Of a DNA stretch of 64,000 nucleotides, positions 56,651 to 64,000 are shown piece after piece. How positions within the stretch are numbered: position 1 is the first letter of the stretch; each line of letters opens with the position of its first letter. This stretch comes from Megascapheus bottae (lineage: Eukaryota; Chordata; Mammalia; Rodentia; Geomyidae). The stretch is taken from contig JANJXV010000004.1 of the NCBI GenBank assembly GCA_024803745.1, forward strand, positions 46,375,358 to 46,439,357. Direction: 5' to 3'. Made by a program: the position numbers and the translations under genes. The notes below the pieces were generated by a model. That model was not told the DNA's origin and did not search any database. It saw only the letters and a list, made by a program, of their open reading frames with translations.

Positions 56651-57089
56651 GTTAGATTTACAGATTAGGTATCCTGATAAAATATTGTTAATAATAACCA
56701 ATGATAAAAATTAGATGAATGTAATCTTTCTAAAAATACAATTCTTTGAGATGAGATAGAGAACACAGGTATGTGGCATCATATTAGTCTCCTATGTGTT
56801 ACTTCAACCCCAGTCCCAGAGTAACAGAACAGTCATTCTGATAATGGAGGTAACTACTGAAGTTACTAAGGACTGGTGGATATACAAGGTGGATATTTCC
56901 CTCTAGGGGATCGTGGAGACATTGTGACATTCTATCACGCTACTCAGAACGACATGCAGCTGGGGTTACTACAGATAACAACACTGTACTAAGAATGCCA
57001 GCAAAGCCAGAAGTAAGAATTTCCAATGATTTTACAAGAAGAAAAGATAACTATTGAGAAGGTTGGACATGCTTAATTACCATTACTTG
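56651..57089. other. Noncoding stretch, nothing recognised
   Basis: No transposon or exon is recognised. Confidence 0.4.
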
Positions 57090-57206
57090 TCTATATGGAT
57101 AGAAATGTCACATATATATACATATATATAAAACATATATATGGTATATATATGAATATACCATATACATATGCACATACAATATGCATATATATACATA
57201 TGTACT
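57090..57206. repeat. TA-rich imperfect palindromic tract
   Basis: Alternating TATA/CATA text includes GGTATATATATGAATATACC at 57144-57163, an inverted repeat that could extrude as a cruciform. Confidence 0.85.
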
Positions 57207-57769
57207 TTTTTATCTCTCAGTTGAACAATGACATATAACTTGCACTTTACAAATTGTCTATTTCTGGAATTTTTCATTTTATATTTTTGGATAGAGGTTG
57301 ACTAAGGTTTTAAACTACAACTATTAAAATAAAACATTAAATAAAGGGGGAAACTATGGCCACAAAACAGTATAAAAATGTGCTGCAACATATGAGCATA
57401 AAGCATAAGAAAAGCAAAGAATGTTTTTGGGGGATTCTCTATATTTCTAAAGGGTAATAAATGCACAAGAATTTTTATCTGCCTTTTGGTCAAGAGATAA
57501 ATCTGGGGGAAAATACTGCAATAAGGTCAACAGATGTGTAATGTGGCTTGAATGGAGCAGAATAATACTATGAAGCCAGTCCAAAAAATGCAGAAGCAAT
57601 TCTTTGACATAAAATGTGTGCAAGCTTCTTGTCCTCCTGAACAATAGCAGCAAATAAAGGGAAATAAAGGGGTTTGGAAAATGTTTGTACCATGGGACAA
57701 TATTTGTTTCAACACTAAGGAAAAAATTATCATGCTTTATTTTCACATTTCAGCAGATCATGGTTATTC
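57207..57769. other. Noncoding stretch, nothing recognised
   Basis: Minus-strand frames here (64-99 codons) overlap one another and match no family I know. Confidence 0.4.
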
Positions 57770-57784
57770 CTGATTTTTTAATCC

Positions 57785-58090
57785 CGCCTTTTGTTCATTC
57801 TGTACTGAAGTGAGGTGCGTGCCCATGTCAATGAGAGGTCCTGGACCTCGGCTGGCTGAACACATTCCACATCTGTTGATGCTGGAGCCTGTGTTCAACA
57901 TCTCGCTTGTCTGGAGACTTTTGTGAGGTCTATGGATGAGCAGTGGCCAGTAAGTCAAGGCTGAAAGGATGGTTGACTGACTCTGTGAATAAAACTCTGG
58001 ACATTACATTGCCCCTGGCTTGGAGCATATGGAGTCAGTCTTGTGCTCTCAAAGGGGTGAGGGAAGAACCTTTCACAGTCTCGGCCTGGC
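57785..58090 (+). other. Possible old LTR-like segment
   Basis: A relatively GC-rich segment contains GAATAAAACTCTGGACATTA, resembling the poly(A)-signal part of an LTR, and ends near CTTTCACA. No clear terminal inverted repeat, target-site duplication or internal retroviral sequence was found, so the call is weak. Confidence 0.2.
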
Positions 58091-58747
58091 CAATGTGTGT
58101 GTGCTGAACCAAGAAGCAAATTGAACAAAGACATCTAAATTTACAGCCACAGCTAAGGAGCTGAGAGGTGAATCCAGCGTTCAGAAATCATTGTTCAAAC
58201 TACAGGGGTTTTTACCCCCACTCTACATTTCACTGTGTGCTGGGGTATAAAAGAAATATTTTATACATGACTATCTCTATCTCTGTGTCTCCAAATCTAT
58301 TTATCGGTCTACCACTATATTTATATATTCATTTATTCTTCTGGCCCAACTGTGACTAGTGTCTGAAATAAATTGATGTCCCAAAATAGTGATATACATA
58401 AGTAACACAGTGCTGCTTTAAAAAATAGACTAATTTATACAAAGGCATATAAATAAAAACCTACATTTATCTTGTGGGATCCCTTTACTAGAATAGGAAG
58501 TGGAATTTTCAGTGCCTAACTTGACCCTTGATAGAAGTGACTATATCACATAGATCTGAAGTTCAATCTCTACACACCTTTATTTTCAGTCCTTTGTTTT
58601 ACACAGTGCTTCTTCCATAGAGAGAAAAGACTACTGAGAGATTGCTAATAGACCTGTGTGATGATGAAAGTTAATCATTAGTGGTTTGAAATTAAAGTAC
58701 ACCAAGATAATTTAGTAACAAAGGAAAAAAATATACAGAAATAATAA

Positions 58748-58950
58748 GCATGGACCCCTGATTCTGACTGATTAGAGTTGAAGCCTGGTCCTGCCATTTA
58801 ATACTACTTTAATCATGTTACTCCAATTATTTAGCCTCTCTGTACCTAAGTTTCCTCATCTGTAAAATGAGGACAATGATAGAATCTGTCTGAGAGAAGT
58901 CTTTCCTACATGAAAAGCTTGACCATAGCTCTTAAAATACCCCGAATAAC
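58748..58950 (+). mobile_element. MIR element
   Basis: TGAAGCCTGGTCCTGCCATT, TAGCCTCTCTGTACCTAAGT and TTTCCTCATCTGTAAAATGA follow the MIR core closely. Confidence 0.85.
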
Positions 58951-59017
58951 ACTGAAGTATTGGTTGTAACAACTGCTATAGGAGGCTAAAAGTGTAATCA
59001 ATATGTTATTATAAAAA

Positions 59018-59214
59018 TATGGGGTCTGGGAGGGTAGCCTAGTGGAAGAATGCTTGCCTAGTATTTATGAAGCCCTGGGTTTGATTCCTCTGTACTACAT
59101 ATATAGAAAAAGCAGCAAGGGGTGTTGTGGCTCAAGTGGTAGAGCACTAGTCTTGAGAAAGCCCAAGGACAGTGCTCAGGCCTGAGTTCAAGCCCCAGAA
59201 CTGATAAAAAATAC
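59018..59214 (+). mobile_element. IDL-Geo-like dimeric SINE
   Basis: The ID-like monomer (GGTAGCCTAGTGGAAGAATG, GGTTTGATTCC) and Geo monomer (GTGGCTCAAGTGGTAGAGCA, GAGTTCAAGCCCCAG) are complete. Only a weak flanking repeat (ATAAAAATA / ATAAAAAATA) is visible. Confidence 0.93.
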
Positions 59215-59337
59215 AGGTACCACTGTAATTCAGATGATAGATACAATTCTCCAAAACTTTCTTGGAAGCAAACACATCAAAATTTTTGTCATAGATCTTT
59301 CACAAGAAAACAAAGCTGTGATAAAAAATACGCACTT

Positions 59338-59550
59338 AGGCTGGCTTCTTGTGGTTTTTGTCTGAAGTCTTGGCTACTCAGGAGGCTGAGATCATGAGGA
59401 TCATGGTTTGGTGCTAGCCTGGGCTTACAAGTTTCAAGAGATTCCAGCTTTAAGTTAAACAACAAAATTTAGGATTAGAGGTGTGCCTTAAGTGGTAGGG
59501 TGGTAGCTGAGAAACAAAGCCCTCAGTTCATTACCTAAACAGAAAAATAT
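59338..59550 (+). mobile_element. B1-like/Geo composite SINE (diverged)
   Basis: GCTACTCAGGAGGCTGAGAT and GAGGATCATGGTTTGGTGCT mark the left half. GTGTGCCTTAAGTGGTAGGG marks the right half. The 3' end is degraded. Confidence 0.82.
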
Positions 59551-59559
59551 TTGGTAATA

Positions 59560-59620
59560 TGTATGCATATATATGCATATATATCTATATATACACCTAT
59601 ATATACATACACACTATAAT
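59560..59620. repeat. TA/CATA low-complexity tract
   Basis: ATGCATATATA and TATACA units, partly self-complementary, directly after the SINE. Confidence 0.85.
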
Positions 59621-60401
59621 ATATGCCCTTTATGTACTTCTTGGTGCAGTGTTCCTTGCTGACCATAGCTAATCACCATCAAGTCCTAGTGTTTGTGGTC
59701 CTAACTTGTCCCTTGTCTCAGAATTTCCTTGCTAGCTTTTTAAATCAAAGACATTAGAAGCATCCTACAAATGCATACAAGTCAGAATGAGCTTTGCATA
59801 CATGTACCAACATTGCAACAAGGGGTTGTTGGTGACTTCCTATCTTTTTTCGGAAGTTTGTGACATTTCCACACATGGATAAAGATACTTTGATCATATC
59901 CCTCTCCTCTGTTACTCTTTCTTATTCTTTTGACTCAACTTGCCATATTTCTATTAGCGTCAGTTCGCTGACAAGGAAGTTTAATTTTCACATATACTCA
60001 TACAATTTGACTTGATCTGCCTCACTCTCCCTAATACTCTTCCTGATCCCAATCCCAATCAATCTCAACAAACTTCACCAACCCATTTCCACACACACAC
60101 AGTGAGAGTTTTCAATGACAGAGACATCCCTCTGTCCTCTCCACTTGCTCTTCTACCTGCTCACTAGTACCCACACTCTAGACAGAACCTGTTTTACATC
60201 CCAGTCATTCATGTTTTTAAGTGTGTTTTAATAGTTCCAGGGGATCTCACTGTTATCTATGTATACTCATGAATTTTAATCAGCTTGACTGACTTGCTTA
60301 CTCTCACTTTCTCCATCTCCATTACCTATTGTTATTCAACATGATTTGGTGAATGTTGTTTTGCTATTTTACTCACAGATATTCATATATATTATATAGT
60401 A
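59621..60401. other. Noncoding stretch, nothing recognised
   Basis: No exon or clear transposon. It could contain old L1 3' sequence in reverse, but I could not align it. Confidence 0.35.
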
Positions 60402-61292
60402 TTTTTTATTGTAATGTATACAGGGGTTACGGTTATATTCGACAGATGCTAGATGCATTACTTCTCACACATTGATACCCTTTCTCAGGTTTTTGTCCCC
60501 ATTTCCCTTCTCCCACCCCCTCCCAATCATCTCGTTTCCCCCTTCCCTTTCCTATTTTAAATAAACAAATAAATGTATATACAATATGCCAGGTAACAAG
60601 GTCAGATACTGTAACAATATGAGATTGACCAAAGGGCAACAAAAGAGAGGAGAAATAACAGTACATTAAGAACAACAGTCACACAAGATAAAGCTCTTGT
60701 TTCCATATCCTAGAGATCCTTTCATTTAATCTCATCCTATATGACCTTATATACCTAGATTTTGAGCTATTGGAATCCTTTGCTAGAAGAGTCCTAGGTG
60801 TGTACTAATTATTACAAAGGAGGGAAACCATGGAGCATATATTCCTTTGGGTCTGGACTACTTCACTTAATATAATTTCTTCCAAGTCTTTCCATTTCCT
60901 TACAAATGGGGTGATGTTGTTCTTTCTGATGGCAGCCTAGAATTCCATTGTGTATAAATACCACATCTTCTTGATCCATTCATTTACTGAGGGGCATCTG
61001 GGTTGGTTCCATATCTTTGCTATGGTAAATAGTGCTGCAATGCACATCATTGTGCTAGTGGATTCAGTATGTCCTTGTTTCTGGACAATTGGGTAAATGC
61101 CAAGTAGTGGAATTGCTGGGTCATAGGGGAGCTCTATGTTTAGTCTTTTGAGGAACTGCCATACTGATTTCCATAGTGATTGAACTCCCACCAACAGTGT
61201 AGTAGTGATCCCTCCTGGCCACATCCTCAGAGTTTCTGTATGGTGAAGGACATAGCTAGCAAGTTAAGTAGAAATCCCACAGAGGGAGAGCA
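60402..61292 (-). mobile_element. L1 with 5' inversion (twin-priming structure)
   Basis: 60402-61226 is a minus-strand L1 3' end (tail, 3' UTR, end of ORF2). At 61227/61228 the sequence switches to the plus strand: 61228-61292 matches the plus-strand L1 at about 41286-41352. The ORF2 interval between the two parts (roughly 41353-41647 of that copy) is missing. A 10-base deletion also lies near 61185. This arrangement is the known signature of twin priming during L1 insertion. Confidence 0.93.
60927..61226 (-). pseudogene. L1 ORF2 C-terminal fragment, broken
   Basis: The translation shows [57 protein letters not shown] and MWYLYTMEF, then a stop near 60937 where other copies continue. A 10-base deletion near 61185 shifts the frame upstream of this part. 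Confidence 0.9.
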
Positions 61293-61323
61293 TAGAAAAG
61301 GCAAATTTCTAATTGCTGAGTTA

Positions 61324-61326
<3 letters not shown>

Positions 61327-61374
<48 letters not shown>

Positions 61375-61391
61375 AGTATGTGCGTGTGTGT
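61327..61391. repeat. (TG)n microsatellite
   Basis: About 21 TG units and a few interrupted ones, 35 bases from the inverted end of the L1. Confidence 0.96.
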
Positions 61392-61659
61392 AAATCTTCT
61401 GTGTGGAAGACTATCTCTGTATGAGTGCTGGCTACTTCAACTTTTCAGTCCTTGATCATTCAGTGATTTCCTGTATGCACCATATTGCCTGAGACCTCCA
61501 GGACAGTGTGGGTAAAAGCAATGGTCCTGGATAACTTTAGTCTTGTTGACTTTCTAAGGAAAATGTCCCTAATATTAAATATTGACAGATTTTATGGATT
61601 TTTTTCTTTTGAAATAAATACTCACCATCAAATAATTGTTTACTCATTATATTAAAGCA

Positions 61660-61762
61660 TCCTTAAGTTAACACAAGGTTTTGAAATTTGTCAAGTGCCT
61701 TTTCTGCGTATATCAAGGTGACTGCATGGTTTTTCTCTTATAACCTATTAAATCAGTGAATG
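61660..61762 (-). mobile_element. Ancient L1 ORF2 fragment, part 1
   Basis: Plus-strand TTTTGAAATTTGTCAAGTGC, CTTTTCTGCGTATATCAAGG and ACTGCATGGTTTTTCTCTTA follow the reverse of ancient L1 ORF2. Confidence 0.6.
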
Positions 61763-61973
61763 ACATTTACCATTTTTTTGCCAGTCCTGGGCTTGAGCTC
61801 AGGGCCTGAGCCCTGTCCTTGGACTTTCTCAAGGCTAGAGCTCTACCACTTGAGCCTCAGCACCACTTCCAGTTTTTTCTATGCATGTGGTACTGAGGAA
61901 TCGAACCCAGGTCTTCGTAAGTGCTAGACAAGCACTCTAACACTAGGCCAAACTCCTGGTCCCACATTTACCA
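61763..61973 (-). mobile_element. IDL-Geo-like dimeric SINE
   Basis: Complete and well preserved, with the exact B box on the minus strand (plus strand GGAATCGAACC near 61897-61907). The target-site duplication ACATTTACCA lies at 61763-61772 and 61964-61973. It splits an ancient L1. Confidence 0.94.
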
Positions 61974-62060
61974 AATTTTAAGGCTAAATTACCCTTGAAT
62001 TTCCTGGAATAAGTCCATCTTGATTATGCAAATTATTGTTTTATGTATTACTGGATACAC
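61974..62060 (-). mobile_element. Ancient L1 ORF2 fragment, part 2
   Basis: CCTTGAATTTCCTGGAATAA followed by TCCATCTTGATTATGCAAAT continues part 1 in the expected order. Confidence 0.6.
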
Positions 62061-62779
62061 AGACGATAGCCTCTGTGGATTCTTCAAAATATTTGGATGA
62101 ATAAACAAAAGCAGCTGAAAATGCCATTGTAGAAGGTTAAGGTCAAAGCCACAGCTGAAAAAAATACCCACCCATAATTTGTTGCTAAAATTGTAACCCA
62201 GAAGTCATTTCCTAAGTGTGGAATCAAATAAAAGAAATTAAGACAAAGCTATTCCTTTCTATGAATAGTGTTAGCTTTAACAAAAGAAATCTTCATTGCC
62301 TCATGATTCAGTTAGATTTGTAAAGATGTGCTACCTGCAGTAAACATGGTAAGAAACTAGTTACTCTGTCAGTATTGGTGAGTGAAATTGTCTGGGCTCT
62401 GTTGGAACTCTGTCAAATTGTTGAAAGGTCATTCACTCTGTCATGTGAAGGCATTAGGATCTTCAATCAATATCTAAAATAATGTGATCTGAATAATGCA
62501 AAGATGGCCTAAAACGCCAATAGAATGCTCCTATGGAATAGTTAATTTGCTAATTATTTCCTAAACTGATGACAGGTATTTACTTCTATTTATGAAAGAT
62601 ATTGAAAAGAAAAGAATATTTTTTTAAACAGTGATTCATTGAGATATCGGTGACAAATTTGAAATACAGATAAGGTACAATTCAGAAGGAAGGATCAATC
62701 AAGAAGAGGCATAATCAGTAGTCATGGAATACCTATTTGTGCTAGGAAATTTATTCGTGATCTGTCCATTCAAAAATTA
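62061..62779. other. Noncoding stretch, nothing recognised
   Basis: No transposon or exon is recognised. Confidence 0.4.
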
Positions 62780-62882
62780 TCATGTGGCTATTACTTCACA
62801 GATGAGGAAACTGTAGCATGTAGAAATTAAACACCTCACTGTGAATGCACAGCTGAAAAGCGGCCTGGTCAAATCACATGTA
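62780..62882 (-). mobile_element. MIR fragment
   Basis: Plus-strand CACAGATGAGGAAACTGTAG, a TTAAACACCTCACTGTGAAT segment and CACAGCTGAAAAG follow the reverse complement of MIR (cagatgaggaaactgaggc ... cacacagctagtaag). Confidence 0.6.
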
Positions 62883-62944
62883 GTGAAATTACCCTTAAAG
62901 CCTGGGATACCTCTCTAAAGCATATATAAGGGGTAGTTAAAAAT

Positions 62945-63172
62945 TATGAGCTCATGCTAGGCACTGGTGGTTCCTAGCTACTCACAAGGTGGAGACTTGA
63001 GGATGACGGTTTGAAGCCAGACTGGGCAGGAAAGTCCCCATGAGACTCTTATCTCCACTTAACCATTCAAAACCTGGCACTGTGGCTCAGAGTGCTGGCT
63101 TTGTGTGCAAGTGCCCAGGAACAGAGCCCAGGCCCTGAATTCAAGCCACATGCTGACAGAGGAGGAAAAAAA
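62945..63172 (+). mobile_element. B1-like/Geo composite SINE
   Basis: The left half is clear (GACGGTTTGAAGCCAGACTG, GAGACTCTTATCTCCACTTA). The right half has a shortened A-box region (CACTGTGGCTCAGAGTGCTG) and AATTCAAGCC. Confidence 0.9.
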
Positions 63173-63357
63173 GTATACAAATGACTATTAAAATTCAAAA
63201 ATAAAATAAAGCCAATTGACAAATGGTTCAAAGACCTTAGTAGACTTCCCAACAAGAAAACATAAAATGACAAGTAGACCTAAAAACATACCCAAGCTCT
63301 TGTGTTGACATGGAATTTGAAATTGAAGCAATGGTGTAATGGTGATTAAAATGAATG

Positions 63358-63540
63358 GTATGAGAAGGCACAGTGGTGCATCCTACAATTCTAGCACTTG
63401 TGAGGCTGAGGCAGGTGGTTTGTGAGTTCCAGGATATCCTAAGGCTACATTATAAGACTGTCTCAAAAAAAAAAAGAAAGAAAGGAAGGGAAGAAAGAAG
63501 AAAGAAGGGAAGATAAAAGAGAGAAAGAAAAAGATAAAAT
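63358..63540 (+). mobile_element. B1-type SINE with A/G-rich tail
   Basis: GCACAGTGGTGCATCCTACA, GCACTTGTGAGGCTGAGGCA, GTTCCAGGATATCCTAAGGC and AGACTGTCTC followed by an A-run match a simple rodent B1. The tail continues as AAAG/GGAAG-type purine text to about 63540. Confidence 0.85.
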
Positions 63541-63717
63541 GATTTATCAAGGCACAATAAGAAATGGAAAACCCTTAAATCCCCATTGTTCATGAAAGGG
63601 GTCAGTTTGAAAAAGTGTTCTACTTTCAACTAATTGACTTTCAGGAAAAGGAGAAACTACAGAACATTAAAAAGACCTGGGGGGGAGACAAAGATTAAAC
63701 AAGGTTTGTGTAGATGT

Positions 63718-63936
63718 AAAATGAAGAACTTTTAGGGCTGGGAGTGTGAGTGTGACCTCAGTGCTTGCCTAGCAAGCACAAAGCCCTGGGTTTGATTTCT
63801 CTGTACCACATACCTAGAAAAAGCCAGAAGAGGTGTTGCCGCTCAAGTGCTAGAGTGCTAATGTTTAGAAAGCCCAAGGACAGTGCCTATGCCCTAAATT
63901 CAAGTACCAGGACTGGGAAAAAATGAAAAACTTTTA
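63718..63936 (+). mobile_element. IDL-Geo-like dimeric SINE
   Basis: Both monomers are present, the ID-like A-box part altered (GTGTGAGTGTGACCTCAGTG). The target-site duplication is 15/16 identical: AAATGAAGAACTTTTA at 63718-63733 and AAATGAAAAACTTTTA at 63921-63936. Confidence 0.93.
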
Positions 63937-64000
63937 TAGTGTTGAAACTATTTTATATGGCATTTTGCTAGTAGATATGTAACCATTCACTTATCAAAAT

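Noticed and set aside
57302..57746. Overlapping 63-99-codon minus-strand frames
   Set aside because: They overlap in different phases and have AT-driven leucine/phenylalanine content without family resemblance.

Overview
This window looks like noncoding DNA from a rodent nuclear genome. I found no exon, gene or RNA gene that I can support. It is AT-rich and mostly CpG-poor. It is full of short retroposons, 3' fragments of a rodent-type LINE-1, and microsatellites. The reading frames longer than 60 codons are shadows of L1, SINE or simple-repeat DNA, or show no recognisable protein.

The best clue to the host is its SINEs. One common family has an ID/tRNA-Ala-like left monomer joined to a second tRNA-like right monomer. 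This is the architecture described as IDL-Geo, reported only from Geomyoidea (pocket mice, kangaroo rats, pocket gophers). A second common family joins a 7SL/B1-like left half to the same right monomer. Simple B1 copies, an old rodent repeat, MIR copies and a MER5-like element fit a rodent with older mammalian layers beneath. The lineage is an inference; the window has no gene to confirm it.

Layout. 1-7 kb is repeat-poor and holds a CpG-bearing hairpin segment that may be a conserved noncoding element. 7-17 kb is dense with SINEs and L1 3' ends, including a minus-strand ORF2 fragment at 14.1-14.8 kb. 17-28 kb mixes SINEs, an L1 nested in a SINE, and old repeats. 28.5-31.6 kb is almost free of young repeats and is the best candidate regulatory stretch. 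32-38 kb is layered with nested insertions. 38-40.7 kb is repeat-poor. 41.0-42.5 kb holds the best-preserved L1, with an 18-bp perfect target-site duplication and one nonsense codon in 343 codons of ORF2. 43-49.6 kb carries microsatellites, including a 258-base pyrimidine tract, plus older L1 and SINE copies. 49.6-52 kb and 53.6-58.7 kb are AT-rich and repeat-poor. 60.4-61.3 kb is an L1 with a 5' inversion. The last 3 kb is SINE-rich.

Nothing here is a gene system. The biology is retrotransposition: L1 supplies the machinery, two composite SINE families use it, and their tails seed microsatellites. I saw no undescribed system. The most unusual items are the B1-like/Geo chimeric SINE family, the twin-primed L1, the pair of related mRNA-like 3' ends, and the candidate conserved elements.
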